DNA of 33,719 nt. Origin: Bacillota bacterium (GTDB taxonomy: Bacteria; Bacillota; Clostridia; Acetivibrionales; DSM-1351). The notes under the pieces were generated by a model that saw only the letters and a list, made by a program, of their open reading frames with translations, had not been told where the DNA came from and ran no database searches. Position 1 is the first letter of the stretch, and the number at the start of each line of letters is the position of its first letter. Shown here piece by piece: positions 1 to 9,213 of the stretch. Location of the stretch: positions 1 to 33,719 of the forward strand of contig JAEZIB010000136.1 of assembly GCA_023416275.1 (NCBI GenBank), written 5' to 3'. The translations under genes were made by a program, and so were the position numbers.

Positions 1-1
1 C

Positions 2-2692
2 TATACTACAGCATATAATAAGCTTAAAGAGTCAAAGTTTGGTAATTTTATTTCATCGTGTATACAAAATGAAGCTAGCGGTGAAAAGCCTATACGCTCC
101 ATATTATCCGCAGGTTTTCCAACAGAAATAAAGAAGCTAAAAATGCAGGGTTCTGACCAAAATATGAACGAAGCTAATTACAGACTCCCAAATATCGGTG
201 ATCTTGTGGCATTTGATATTCCTAATGAAATTATCTTTGATGACTCAGGTATTGATTCCTCTTACACACCATATATCATGTCTTTTGACAAAAAGCCTAC
301 TAAAAGTGTTGCTCTTTATAAAGGCTTCAAGGTTGAAAACAAGAACACCTGGCATTATTTCCTTTCCTCAGGCTATTTGTTCGAAGAATTTGATGAATTA
401 GTTTCTGCTAAAGAACATAAAGATGTTATTAAACAGGAACTTGAACTTATTGGGATAGGTGAGGATAGTCTTAGAGAATATCGAATATCAGACAAGCTTT
501 TCTGGCTATTAATTTCCAGTTCAGTTAAGACCGATATTTCACAAGCTCTTTATAAAAAAATAGCTGTTAGCCCTATGAATGAATTTGGATATTTGCGGTA
601 TAATGACTTCCCTTACTATTATTACACAGAAAACAGTACAGGTGAGGTTTTACCAGATCCCTCATGGAAAGCTACAAAGTCTGATACTCCTATCAAAATA
701 GGTGCTACTACTGTAGAAGTAAATAAAGAGGCTGAAGACTTGTTCAGTACTGCCTTCTCCTCCTTGGTAGCTAATGATAAGTATCTTTCAAATGTATCCA
801 AGCCAAATACATATAGCTTCAAGCATATTAACGGAAAACCCGAAAATCCTCTTGAAAATCATGCTTTCGGTATTGCTCTCGATATTAACACAAAGCTAAA
901 GCCAACAGATGATACTAAGAATAACTTCTTTAATAATATATTCGGAAAATATTCACGTACTGCAATGTGGAAATATTACACTGACAGCTTCGAGCCTTCT
1001 GGTTTTGCTTTTGGGGGTTATTTAGGCACTTATGGTCCAAAGCAAATAGAAAATGGTCACTTTGAAATAAATAGCTTCAAGACATATTCTCCAAAATATA
1101 TTCAAAAAGGTTTAAACATACTGAATTCTGATATATCTACATATAAATTGAACATCCCTAGTCAGCCTAGTGAGCCTGGTGAATCTGAAAAAGATTGTGC
1201 TGTAATAATTAACCTTTTTAATGCACCTGGAGATTATGATATTATGCTTTTCGATATCAAGAATAGATTGATAAGTTATTCGATGAATGGTACTCCTAAA
1301 CTAACAGAAACAGCAAAAGGCTCTACTGAAAATCACCCCGAGACTATTATAAAAGGGCTTTCGCCTGGTACCTATACACTAAAAATATACGGCTATGCCC
1401 AAAAATTCAAGCCTGATAAATATGCAGTAGAGATTAAATTTGTAGACAAGGCGAGTTATCATAAGACTTTTACTAAACCTGCAATAGAAGATTCAAATAA
1501 AGGAATATTTAAACTCATAGATATAATAGATGAAGATAAGGCAATTATGGATATAATTAAAGACTATAAAAATAATGCTGCTAGACACATAGTTGGATAT
1601 GCTGCTTCTGTCATATCAGGAAACAATGATTTGTGGCTATGGCCTCTGCCGTTCCACGATATTGATTTTAATAAAGATTATAAAACACTAATCAAAGAGG
1701 GTACCGTGACCTCTGGATGGCCAAAAAGAAATGACGGCATAGGCCTGCATGGTGGCATTGATCTTCCTGGTTGTGATAGAGGTTCGGGAGTTCTAGTTAG
1801 AGCTGTTGAATCCGGATGGGCTTCTGTAAACGATAGTATGGTTACTTGCAGTGACGAAAAATGTAAACAATTAAATAATCAATATTCAGTATCCATCAAT
1901 CATGGTGGTAAATACTTGACTACGTATATTCATTTTATAAGAAATGGCGTGCTAATTAAGGATGGTGGAGAATACGTTAACAAAGGTGATGTCATTGGAT
2001 TTATGGGTACTACAGGCAATTCCACAGGAGTACATCTTCATCATGCTGTATACAATGAAAAATGGGGAAATCCTACAAGCTGTGGCATTGACCCCTTAAA
2101 TAATGTAAATGTAAACACATGGAGGAATAATGTTTTAGAGAATCTATTTAAAAGATATTCAACAGAACATCCAGAAAAGTATAGAAAAAATATAATGAAT
2201 ATGTCCTCTGAAGAGCAGCTTTGGTATGATTATTACACTAAAGAAGCTAGTAGACCTGACTTTAAAGGCACTCTTAAAGATATTACTTGGGAGCATCCAA
2301 ATTATTACCCTATTTCAAAAGACGTCCCTACTGCTTCATATACATTGACAGATGAAGGCATAGATCTCATATGCTCTGGAAATAACCTTGCAGTTACTGC
2401 CCTTATTATTGCCGAAAACCCAGAAATATATAAAAGTTACAAACACGATCACAGCTCCTATATTGCAAGTGTTCTTGAATTTAGAAAGAAAATTGAGATA
2501 CCTAATACTATAGTAGCAAATAATAAGCTCATAAAAATCAAATGGCCTGAGACTAAGCTTCCTGATCCATCTAGTAAAAACAAAAAGTACTATCTGAGAA
2601 TTGAAGTGGAAGACCTAAACAGCGGAAGGTCATGGGTTAATAGGACGACATCCACCGATACTAGAGATGTTACTGACTATGTTATAGAGTAA
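2..2692 (+). CDS. Dual-peptidase-domain protein (M15-like plus M23), 5' truncated
   Basis: The frame is open to the left edge of the window, so the first in-frame ATG (143) is internal and the true start lies outside. Residues below count from that ATG. Residues about 235-310 carry an M15 (VanY/L,D-endopeptidase type) signature: H240, then GIALD with D247, and a closing GHFE with H306, the expected zinc ligands. Residues about 350-435 form a beta-rich segment like a pre-peptidase C-terminal domain. Residues about 520-655 are an M23 (LytM/lysostaphin) domain: GLHGGID with H536 and D540, YIHF at 595-598, and HLHH with H631 and H633. The last 120 residues are unrecognised. Likely role: peptidoglycan remodelling or lysis with two different peptide-cleaving domains. 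Both zinc sites look complete, so activity of both is plausible but inferred. The substrate, the presence of a signal peptide and the upstream operon cannot be seen. Confidence 0.85.
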   Translation, partial: YTTAYNKLKESKFGNFISSCIQNEASGEKPIRSILSAGFPTEIKKLKMQGSDQNMNEANYRLPNIGDLVAFDIPNEIIFDDSGIDSSYTPYIMSFDKKPTKSVALYKGFKVENKNTWHYFLSSGYLFEEFDELVSAKEHKDVIKQELELIGIGEDSLREYRISDKLFWLLISSSVKTDISQALYKKIAVSPMNEFGYLRYNDFPYYYYTENSTGEVLPDPSWKATKSDTPIKIGATTVEVNKEAEDLFSTAFSSLVANDKYLSNVSKPNTYSFKHINGKPENPLENHAFGIALDINTKLKPTDDTKNNFFNNIFGKYSRTAMWKYYTDSFEPSGFAFGGYLGTYGPKQIENGHFEINSFKTYSPKYIQKGLNILNSDISTYKLNIPSQPSEPGESEKDCAVIINLFNAPGDYDIMLFDIKNRLISYSMNGTPKLTETAKGSTENHPETIIKGLSPGTYTLKIYGYAQKFKPDKYAVEIKFVDKASYHKTFTKPAIEDSNKGIFKLIDIIDEDKAIMDIIKDYKNNAARHIVGYAASVISGNNDLWLWPLPFHDIDFNKDYKTLIKEGTVTSGWPKRNDGIGLHGGIDLPGCDRGSGVLVRAVESGWASVNDSMVTCSDEKCKQLNNQYSVSINHGGKYLTTYIHFIRNGVLIKDGGEYVNKGDVIGFMGTTGNSTGVHLHHAVYNEKWGNPTSCGIDPLNNVNVNTWRNNVLENLFKRYSTEHPEKYRKNIMNMSSEEQLWYDYYTKEASRPDFKGTLKDITWEHPNYYPISKDVPTASYTLTDEGIDLICSGNNLAVTALIIAENPEIYKSYKHDHSSYIASVLEFRKKIEIPNTIVANNKLIKIKWPETKLPDPSSKNKKYYLRIEVEDLNSGRSWVNRTTSTDTRDVTDYVIE

Positions 2693-2699
2693 TGGAGTA

Positions 2700-2728
2700 G
2701 GCGGCTACCCATAATTTGAGTAGCTGCC
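2700..2728 (+). terminator. Possible terminator hairpin after the dual peptidase gene
   Basis: GGCGGCTAC (2700-2708) faces GTAGCTGCC (2720-2728), nine pairs with one wobble, 8 nt after the stop codon. The following bases are only weakly T-rich, so termination is inferred from position. Confidence 0.45.
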
Positions 2729-2766
2729 TCTTCACACTGCCATACATCAAGCAATACATTAGACTA

Positions 2767-2796
2767 TCAGGCAATTACTTTTTATGGTATGCCTGA
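2767..2796 (-). terminator. Hairpin between convergent genes
   Basis: TCAGGCA (2767-2773) and TGCCTGA (2790-2796) are perfect complements, with TAC/GTA pairs inside, in the spacer between two convergent genes. It lies 23 nt downstream of the ligase stop on the minus strand. Possible 3' end of the ligase transcript; no clear U-tract. Confidence 0.35.
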
Positions 2797-2818
2797 ATAC
2801 AAAAGAGAACATTTCATA

Positions 2819-4798
2819 TTACGGTACTATGCCATCATTTAGCCAATCAACAAATTGTTGCTCAGTTATAATGCTAATTCCCAATTCCTTTGCCTTTTTA
2901 TTTTTAGATGATCCTGATAAATTATCATTATTTATTAAGTAATTTGTTTTTGAAGTGACCGAGCCAGTTACTTTACCACCTCGTTCTTCAATTATATCCT
3001 TAATTTCTTCTCTGTTTTTAAATTGCTCGACCGAGCCAGTTATGACAAAATTAATATTTTCAAATATCAGCTCTGCCTCAGATGACTTTACGCTTTCCAG
3101 CTCAATTTCATTAAGTAAATCTGCTATTATAACCTGTTTTTTTTCATCTCTAAAAAATTTAACGTAGGACTGGGCCATTATATCACCAATACCATTAATC
3201 TCAATCAACTGCTCATACTTAGCACTAGCAATTTGGTTCCAATCATATTTAAAATTCATACAGATAAGCTTTGCATTTGACAGTCCAACATTTGAAATTC
3301 CCAAGCTATAAAGCAGTCTAATTGTACTTGTATTTCTTGCTTTATTGATGGAAGCAATCAATTTATTGAAAGACTTCTCTCCAAGCCCTTCCATATTGAC
3401 AATTTCTTCTTTATATCTATCCAAATGAAAAATGTCTGCAAGCTCCTTGACTAAGCCCTTTGAAATAAGCTTCTCTATTGTTGCCTCTGACAAGCCCTCA
3501 ATATTCATTGCATCTCTACTGACAAAATGAGTAAATGCTTTAATCTGCTTAGCAAGACATTCTTCATTTGGACAATATAAAAATTTAACGCCACTTTCCT
3601 GCTTTAGTTCAGTATTTCCATCACAGACAGGACAAGTTTTTGGTGTATCAACCATACCGCTTCTGGTCAAATTCTCAGATATCTGAGGAATAATCATATT
3701 TGCCTTGTATACCTGAATCATATCGCCAATTCCAAGCTCTAGCCCCTCCATAATGCTGATATTGTGCAGGCTGGCTCTGCTTACTGTTGTTCCCTCAAGC
3801 TCAACTGGTTCAAATATTGCTATTGGGTTAATTAAGCCTGTTCTTGATGCACTCCACTCTATTTCAAGCAGTTTTGTTTCCTTTATTTCATCACGCCATT
3901 TAAAAGCAATGGAATCTCTCGGAAACTTTGCAGTTGCACCCAAACCCTCTCCATATTCAATGTCATCAAACATAAGCACTAGTCCGTCAGAAGGAAAATC
4001 ATTCTCGGAAATCCTATTCTCAAACCATAAAACAGCTTCTTCAATATTAATTGAATTAACCTCTCTAAACTCAACAACATCAAACCCTTGGCTTTTCATC
4101 CAATTCATCTGTGCCATTCTTGAGTTCTCAAATCCTAAATTATCTGCTTTTACTAAAGAAAAAGCAAAAAAATGCACATTTCTCTCAGAAGTAACCTTAT
4201 TATTAAGCTGTCTAACTGAGCCACTGCAAAGATTTCTAGGGTTTTTGTATTTTGCATTTACATCTTCTATCTGGCTATTTATCTTTTCAAAATCAGAATA
4301 ACGGATTATAGCTTCTCCTCTTAAAATCAGATTTCCCTTGTAATCAATATTAAGCGGAATATTAGTAAACACTTTAACATTATTTGTTATTACCTCACCA
4401 ACTTCACCAGTTCCTCTGGTAACAGCCTTTACAAGCTTACCTGCCTCATAAGTCAATACAATGGTTAATCCATCCAATTTCCATGAAAGCAAACCTTTTT
4501 GCTGTCCAAGCCACTCCTTCAGAGTACCCACTTCTTTTGTTTTATCAAGAGATAACATAGCTTTTTCATGTCGTTCCTTTGGTAAATTGCTAAGTAATTC
4601 ATATCCTACATGAATTGATGGACTGTTGGAAAGTACAATTCCAGTCTCTTTTTCAAGCTCTAATAATTCATCATAAAGCCTGTCATATTCTATATTAGGC
4701 ATAATTTCAGTATTTTCCTGATAATAAGCCTTTGCGGCCTTGTTTAATATTTCAATCTTCTCTTTCATCAATTGTAGTTTGATATTTTTGTCGTCCAT
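2819..4798 (-). CDS. ligA: NAD+-dependent DNA ligase (LigA family, probable paralogue)
   Basis: Seals nicks using NAD+ through a lysyl-AMP intermediate. The start is set at the ATG at 4798 (659 aa) because GGAGG ends 8 nt before it; the TTG at 4813 overlaps that ribosome site. Counting from that TTG: an Ia-like Tyr-rich region (28-50), catalytic K112 in WKLDG, LRGEA (164-168), FKW with K305, a zinc finger (C394, C397, C414, C419), helix-hairpin-helix repeats (about 430-560) and a C-terminal BRCT domain (about 584-660). Length is near the family norm. Two differences from textbook LigA: the usual KxDGxA reads KLDGLT, and the usual TRGDG loop reads TRGTG (132-136), so a conserved Asp is Thr. 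This points to a second, divergent ligase rather than the housekeeping copy. A fragment of a dispersed repeat lies just upstream, near where its promoter should be. Confidence 0.92.
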   Translation of the reverse strand: MDDKNIKLQLMKEKIEILNKAAKAYYQENTEIMPNIEYDRLYDELLELEKETGIVLSNSPSIHVGYELLSNLPKERHEKAMLSLDKTKEVGTLKEWLGQQKGLLSWKLDGLTIVLTYEAGKLVKAVTRGTGEVGEVITNNVKVFTNIPLNIDYKGNLILRGEAIIRYSDFEKINSQIEDVNAKYKNPRNLCSGSVRQLNNKVTSERNVHFFAFSLVKADNLGFENSRMAQMNWMKSQGFDVVEFREVNSINIEEAVLWFENRISENDFPSDGLVLMFDDIEYGEGLGATAKFPRDSIAFKWRDEIKETKLLEIEWSASRTGLINPIAIFEPVELEGTTVSRASLHNISIMEGLELGIGDMIQVYKANMIIPQISENLTRSGMVDTPKTCPVCDGNTELKQESGVKFLYCPNEECLAKQIKAFTHFVSRDAMNIEGLSEATIEKLISKGLVKELADIFHLDRYKEEIVNMEGLGEKSFNKLIASINKARNTSTIRLLYSLGISNVGLSNAKLICMNFKYDWNQIASAKYEQLIEINGIGDIMAQSYVKFFRDEKKQVIIADLLNEIELESVKSSEAELIFENINFVITGSVEQFKNREEIKDIIEERGGKVTGSVTSKTNYLINNDNLSGSSKNKKAKELGISIITEQQFVDWLNDGIVP

Positions 4799-4845
4799 GC
4801 TTATTGCCTCCAATTTTATTCCTTAGATATATATTTATTTATAAT

Positions 4846-4907
4846 AACTCAAACTTCGTAGTTGGATATGCTGATTAAAGCCTAGTAATTTCTGGGGTTA
4901 TAGCAAT
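4846..4907 (+). repeat. Dispersed repeat family B, copy 1 (left end only)
   Basis: Starts with CTCAAACTTCGTAGTTG and continues through AAAGCCTAGTAAT, matching the left about 62 nt of the full copy at 19367 with roughly three quarters identity by eye. The matching right end is not present nearby. It lies between the ligase start and the end of the M50-like gene. Confidence 0.75.
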
Positions 4908-4969
4908 TATAATATTAAAAGAACTATTTATATATTCTTGTATTTTTCATCTTTTATAATTTAAAAAGG

Positions 4970-5680
4970 CTATCTTCTAGATGCTCTCGCATTTCTTGAA
5001 TTTCTTGTTTTAAACAACGTTCTGTATATTGCAAATATAGCTACTGCCAGCCAAACAACACCCCATACTATAGCTGGAATATGTGTTAATTCAGCCAATT
5101 GCACAGCATCTGTTTTAGGCATTTCACCTAATCTAAATAAGCCAAACTGATAATTTATCTGCATTAAAATTGTATCTACAAAGGTATCATAAATTGCATA
5201 TGTAACGCTTCCAATACCTATAATCTCAATTACCCAATCATTTAATTTTTCATTTTGAATCATATAGATAATTATTGCAAATGCTGCAAATATCACCGAA
5301 TACAGCATTGTAAATGAAATAATGCCGGAGAATTTAAAGGTTACTGCAAGAAAAATAATTGCTATAACACCAATTATGTACTTTTTGAATCTAGTATTTT
5401 TAAGAAGCAGTATAGAAATTGCAAAAATAACACTTCCTAAATATCCGCCATTTGCTATAAGAAAGGAAGATAGCCAATCATTAGGTAGCGATGTTACATA
5501 TCCACTCTCATTGAAGTAAATTCTTAAGCCTGTTACATTAGTTCCTGTAACTAAAGCCATAAATGCATGTCCAAGCTCATGTAAAAAGACTGTAAATAGC
5601 TTAATTGGTTTAATAAAAATAGTATTCCATAAAACCATAAGAGCAAGAAATATAATAAAAAATCTCCCTGTTTGCTTCAT
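4970..5680 (-). CDS. M50B-like membrane metallopeptidase
   Basis: Multi-pass membrane protein of about 236 aa with the zinc motif HELGH in the first third (FLHELGHAFMAL), followed by a TGTNVTGLRI segment and about six hydrophobic helices. This matches the M50B-like group, distant relatives of site-2 proteases with a membrane-embedded HExxH. The ATG at 5680 is preferred because AAGGGGGAAGG sits just before it; the longer reading from the TTG at 5710 runs through that site. The substrate is unknown. The gene stands alone, downstream of nothing in the same direction within 500 bp. The C-terminal tail is strongly basic (RNARASRR). Proteolytic activity is inferred from the intact HExxH; the distal Asp ligand is not confidently placed. 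Confidence 0.8.
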   Translation of the reverse strand: MKQTGRFFIIFLALMVLWNTIFIKPIKLFTVFLHELGHAFMALVTGTNVTGLRIYFNESGYVTSLPNDWLSSFLIANGGYLGSVIFAISILLLKNTRFKKYIIGVIAIIFLAVTFKFSGIISFTMLYSVIFAAFAIIIYMIQNEKLNDWVIEIIGIGSVTYAIYDTFVDTILMQINYQFGLFRLGEMPKTDAVQLAELTHIPAIVWGVVWLAVAIFAIYRTLFKTRNSRNARASRR

Positions 5681-6212
5681 ACCTTCCCCCTTGAGCTGCT
5701 TATTCTTCAAATTATTTAATTTCCAATCAACTCTTTTTTCCCAGCCAATAAAATTTTAATGCCTATAGCTCGTAACAACCCTTTAAAACTAAGTACAATA
5801 GAACATCGTGCCTTTACAAGCTACTTGATAGATATCACTACATTTTTTGTTTTACCTGAGCTTAACTTTGTAGTAAAACATTACCATTTTATACACATTT
5901 TACACAAAACTAATTCTTCTTAATAAATTATAACCTGTGCTTAAGGAAAAAGAAAGAGGTTCCTTCAAGCTTGAATTACAATTGCTTATGTAACTCTCGT
6001 AAACATATGAATTCCTATAATTATAAAGTGAATTTAATATATTCTATTTTAATGTATTTCCGAAGTCAATTACTCAAACACAATCTGCGTTAAAATCAAA
6101 ATTTGCCTAAAAACCGATAGCTTATCAAGCGAAGGCTTTGAACCGTAATTGACTTTAGCACATAATTTTGCCGTTAATGCATAAATTGCTGCTTAACGGC
6201 AAAAACAAAAAA
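5681..6212. other. Intergenic region with two inverted repeats, no gene seen
   Basis: No convincing coding region in 530 bp. AAGTCAATTAC (6063-6073) is repeated inverted as GTAATTGACTT (6145-6155), 71 nt apart. TTTTGCCGTTAA (6166-6177) pairs perfectly with TTAACGGCAAAA (6193-6204), a 12-bp stem just after the gpr stop on the minus strand. That second stem may mark the gpr 3' end, though no U-tract follows it. Confidence 0.5.
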
Positions 6213-7220
6213 TTAATTTATATAATTATTAACATCCTTAAGGGTTATTCCTTGATGCAAGGCCATATTAAGACCATTTGCCACTACCTTTGATACTCTG
6301 CTTATAATATCATCTATTTCCTTTGGCGTAACTATTAAATGTCCCACAAAAGGGTTTAAGGATTCCTTTAGAAGTGCATATTTTTGGTCTCTGTCTAAAT
6401 TTTTCAGCATATTGTAAAAATCTGTTCCTTCAGGGGCTTCCTTTATCATACTATCAATAACCAAATCTATAGCATCATTTGTCAACGTAGCAGCATCAAC
6501 TACAGTTGGAACTCCAATAGCAATGACAGGCATACCTACAGTACTCTTACTTATTTCCATCCTTTTATTTCCCACACCTCCACCTGGCGCTATTCCCGTA
6601 TCGGCAATTTGTATTGTGGTGCTGACACGTTCCATGCTTCTGGCAGCCAATGCATCTATTGCTATTAAAACATCAGGCTTTACTCTTTCTACTATTCCCT
6701 TTACTATTTCTCCTGTTTCTATTCCAGTTATTCCAAGAACTCCTGGTGATACAGCACATACAGGTCTTACTCCCTTATCCACATGCTCAGGCACATACTC
6801 TAATAGATGCTTTGTTACCATAAGGTTTGAGACTACTTGGGGACCAAGTGCGTCAGGCGTAACATTCCAGTTGCCTAATCCAATAACTAAAATTGTAGAA
6901 TTATCTTTCAGCTGCAATAAAGATATAAGTTCCTTTGACATATAATCAATTGTTTTTTCATTTATCTGAGTATCATCATCCCTTAAATGGGGAATTTCCA
7001 AAGTAATATAATTACCCATTGGTTTTCCAATAGCGGCTTCACCAGTTGGCGAGGTTATACGGACTCTAGTGATTTTAACCTCTTCATCTCCAGAATTTTC
7101 GAGAATCACACCTGGTGGAGTCTTATTCTCCTGTGCTTGCTGCTTTGCTTCACTGCTATTTATAAAAATTTCATGCGCTTCAATTACTAAATCTGTAATC
7201 CTGTTTGAGCTGTTTATCAT
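6213..7220 (-). CDS. gpr: Germination protease GPR (spore protease, family A25)
   Basis: Starts breakdown of small acid-soluble spore proteins during germination; made in the forespore as a zymogen that self-processes. The 335-aa sequence has the family core: IGLGNWNVTPDALGP with D123 and LIAIDALAAR with D189, the two conserved aspartates, plus the glycine-rich DTGIAPGGGVGNKR segment and IGVPTVVDAATL. The N-terminal part before the RVRITSP segment fits the propeptide region. Start ATG at 7220 with GAAAGGAAG upstream. It shows that the organism sporulates. In many Firmicutes gpr is divergent from rpsT and followed by spoIIP, lepA and hemW. Here gpr and rpsT are still divergent, but a chemotaxis gene and a MutS remnant lie between them, and no spoIIP or lepA is visible. 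Forespore (sigma-G) control is expected from the family; I could not place a convincing promoter. Confidence 0.96.
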   Translation of the reverse strand: MINSSNRITDLVIEAHEIFINSSEAKQQAQENKTPPGVILENSGDEEVKITRVRITSPTGEAAIGKPMGNYITLEIPHLRDDDTQINEKTIDYMSKELISLLQLKDNSTILVIGLGNWNVTPDALGPQVVSNLMVTKHLLEYVPEHVDKGVRPVCAVSPGVLGITGIETGEIVKGIVERVKPDVLIAIDALAARSMERVSTTIQIADTGIAPGGGVGNKRMEISKSTVGMPVIAIGVPTVVDAATLTNDAIDLVIDSMIKEAPEGTDFYNMLKNLDRDQKYALLKESLNPFVGHLIVTPKEIDDIISRVSKVVANGLNMALHQGITLKDVNNYIN

Positions 7221-7423
7221 AACAAAGCTTCCTTTCAGCTAAAATTTTTATACCCTAAATCAACTTTCGCAAATAGTATTATATTTATTATTTCTAAATA
7301 AAATTATTTTAGTATGCTTTTATAAATTTTTATCAATATAATAAAATTGAACAAAAATAGCCTTTACTTCCTCTTATGATAATTCGCTCAAGTTTTAGCA
7401 CAAAATTTGGGTAGACATAAATA

Positions 7424-7450
7424 GAGAACCTCCACTTAAAAGAGGTTCTC
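7424..7450 (-). terminator. Terminator-like hairpin downstream of mcp
   Basis: GAGAACCTC (7424-7432) and GAGGTTCTC (7442-7450) form a perfect 9-bp stem with a 9-nt loop, between the mcp stop and the gpr start. T-rich sequence follows on the plus side (CTACTTTTT) and weaker on the minus side, so it may act in either direction. Confidence 0.5.
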
Positions 7451-7486
7451 CTACTTTTTGAAAATTCCATTTAAATACACCATCAA

Positions 7487-7562
7487 AATGCGAAGTTTAC
7501 ATCTCGTGCATTCATCGTTCTCTTCGCATATCAAAAAGCTGCGAGCAGCTTTTTGCGGATTT
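7487..7562 (+). repeat. Double-hairpin repeat family A, copy 1
   Basis: About 75 bp with two stems: ATGCGAAG...CTTCGCAT (8 bp) and CAAAAAGCTG...CAGCTTTTTG (10 bp, 3-nt loop). An inverted copy, about 90% identical by eye, lies at 28111-28185. The loop of the second stem differs (GAG against TCT) while its arms are kept. It lies just beyond the mcp stop, so the second stem could also end mcp transcription. Confidence 0.85.
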
Positions 7563-7615
7563 GAATAATGCTTTGTACGAACATGGTGTGTTTTTAGAGC
7601 CGCAAAAACCAAAGT

Positions 7616-9079
7616 TTAAACCTTCAAATCAGCTCCAATTACTCCAACAATTTCTCCTTTATCTGATTTTATTGGTATTGAAATTGTAATACATGGATTT
7701 TTACTAATTGCAGATACATAAACTGGTGAGACAAAATCCTCTCCTTGAAGGCTTTTTTTGAACCACTCTCTTACATTTGCATTAGCAATACCTGCCTCCG
7801 GTATTGAGCAGATAAATCTGCCTTTTGCATCATTACTCCATATTGCTTCCATAAATTCAGATTGACTCAATAAGCTACTCATTTTATCTCTATGTACATT
7901 TTTATTAATCTTCTGTATATCCGGAATCAGTGCCAATTCCTTGATAACATTAAACATCTCTGTAATTTTCTTTTCTTTCTCTTCATTATCCAAGTACATA
8001 TTTGCCAACTCAGTTGCATCAAATAATCCAGTAAGATTTTGATAAGCTTCATTTAAACGGATACTCATTTCTGCAATTTCCTGTATGTTATCCTTTTGCT
8101 TAAATATAGAGGCGGTAACCTCTTCTACCCTTGTAGTATTGATAGCTACTAGCCTTTCTACTGCATTCATTTCTCCAACTATTTGATTTGCATATTCTGA
8201 TTCACTCTCAGATAAGCTAACAATTTTCATAGACATATTGAGCACTTCATGGAAGGAATTATTTATGTTTTCTAAATTCTGTCCAATACTCTTAGATACA
8301 TTTACACCTTTTTCTACCTTAATGGCATTTTCTTCTACTACTCGGTTTACACTGCTTACCTCTTCTTGAATACTACTAATTAGTGTATTTATTTCTTTTA
8401 CTGCATTCTCACTTTCTGCTGCCAGTTTTCTGATTTCCTCTGCAACAACAGCAAAACCTCTTCCAGCTTCACCTGCTCTAGAAGATTCAATTGATGCATT
8501 TAATGCCAGTAAATGAGTTTGTTTTGAAATACTGTTAACCGTCTCTAAAATTTTAATAATCTCTCTAGAGCTATTTGATAGCAAATCCATATACTTAATG
8601 GTTACGTTTGAAGAATCCTGTATTTCAGCAATTGTATTTACAATTTTATATATTTCATCTTTACTTGCCTTAATCACTGTGCCCGCAAAAGAATTAATTG
8701 ATTGTAGCTCAGTGGATATACCTTTAGTATCCTCAACAAGAATAATAACATTTTTTATATCCTTTAGAATATTGCTGATATTATCATTGACCTTCTCGTT
8801 TAAATTTGCCATTTCAAGTGTTTCGGCATACACCTGTTGAGAAAAGCTATTATTTTCATCAATATTTATACATAATTGCTCTGAAACAGAGGCTACCTGA
8901 CTAGAAGATACATATAACTCAATATTTAGCTTTTTTAAATCCATTCTTAGTTTATGAATGAACGTATCTTTTTCTGCAATTAACCTTTTATTACGATAAA
9001 TTAAAATTCCAATTACTATTATGGCTGCAAGTAAAGCTGCAGATAAAGCTACTAATAGAACATGCACTAAACTATACAT
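7616..9079 (-). CDS. Methyl-accepting chemotaxis protein with C-terminal sensor-like domain
   Basis: Signalling protein that should control the CheA kinase. ATG at 9079 (487 aa) is chosen because AAGGAGG lies 11 nt upstream; the TTG at 9109 falls inside a terminator U-tract. One transmembrane helix (about 4-28) is followed by a long coiled coil with the conserved hairpin tip HLLALNASIESSRAGEAGRG and FAVVAEEIRKLA (about 189-220). There is no obvious periplasmic loop or HAMP. After the signalling coil, residues about 375-487 form a globular segment ending in CITISIPIKSDKGEIVGVIG, which resembles the C-terminal strands of a Cache/PDC sensor. The protein therefore seems to sense from a cytoplasmic C-terminal domain, the reverse of the classical layout. 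The ligand is unknown. It has its own promoter and a leader terminator. The domain name for the C-terminus is an inference. Confidence 0.9.
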   Translation of the reverse strand: MYSLVHVLLVALSAALLAAIIVIGILIYRNKRLIAEKDTFIHKLRMDLKKLNIELYVSSSQVASVSEQLCINIDENNSFSQQVYAETLEMANLNEKVNDNISNILKDIKNVIILVEDTKGISTELQSINSFAGTVIKASKDEIYKIVNTIAEIQDSSNVTIKYMDLLSNSSREIIKILETVNSISKQTHLLALNASIESSRAGEAGRGFAVVAEEIRKLAAESENAVKEINTLISSIQEEVSSVNRVVEENAIKVEKGVNVSKSIGQNLENINNSFHEVLNMSMKIVSLSESESEYANQIVGEMNAVERLVAINTTRVEEVTASIFKQKDNIQEIAEMSIRLNEAYQNLTGLFDATELANMYLDNEEKEKKITEMFNVIKELALIPDIQKINKNVHRDKMSSLLSQSEFMEAIWSNDAKGRFICSIPEAGIANANVREWFKKSLQGEDFVSPVYVSAISKNPCITISIPIKSDKGEIVGVIGADLKV

Positions 9080-9106
9080 TATTTTTTTAGCCTCCTTGAA
9101 TGGTAA

Positions 9107-9139
9107 CAAAAAAGCGCGATAGGTCTACACTAATCACGC
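9107..9139 (-). terminator. Terminator hairpin in the mcp leader (possible attenuator)
   Basis: On the minus strand GCGTGAT (9139-9133) pairs with ATCGCGC (9120-9114), 7 bp including one wobble, followed directly by a run of T. It lies between the mcp promoter (9214-9242) and the mcp start (9079), so transcripts must read through it. A regulatory termination site is a reasonable inference; the sensor, if any, is unknown. Confidence 0.65.
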
Positions 9140-9213
9140 CATTGTACTTAGTTAAAATTTGTTAAATTTGTTTAATTTTGTTTAGTCTTTAATTTATTTT
9201 TTTACGTAGGTGA

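Noticed and set aside
3753..4301. 182-codon plus-strand frame inside the DNA ligase gene
   Set aside because: It is antisense to strongly conserved ligase coding sequence, has no ribosome site and no recognisable protein features.
5681..6212. Search for tRNA or small RNA gene
   Set aside because: No cloverleaf or TTCRANNC-type T-loop context found; only inverted repeats. No tRNA or rRNA gene was recognised in the window.
6523..6945. 140-codon plus-strand frame inside gpr
   Set aside because: Antisense shadow of the conserved GPR core; hydrophobic composition is explained by the opposite strand codons.
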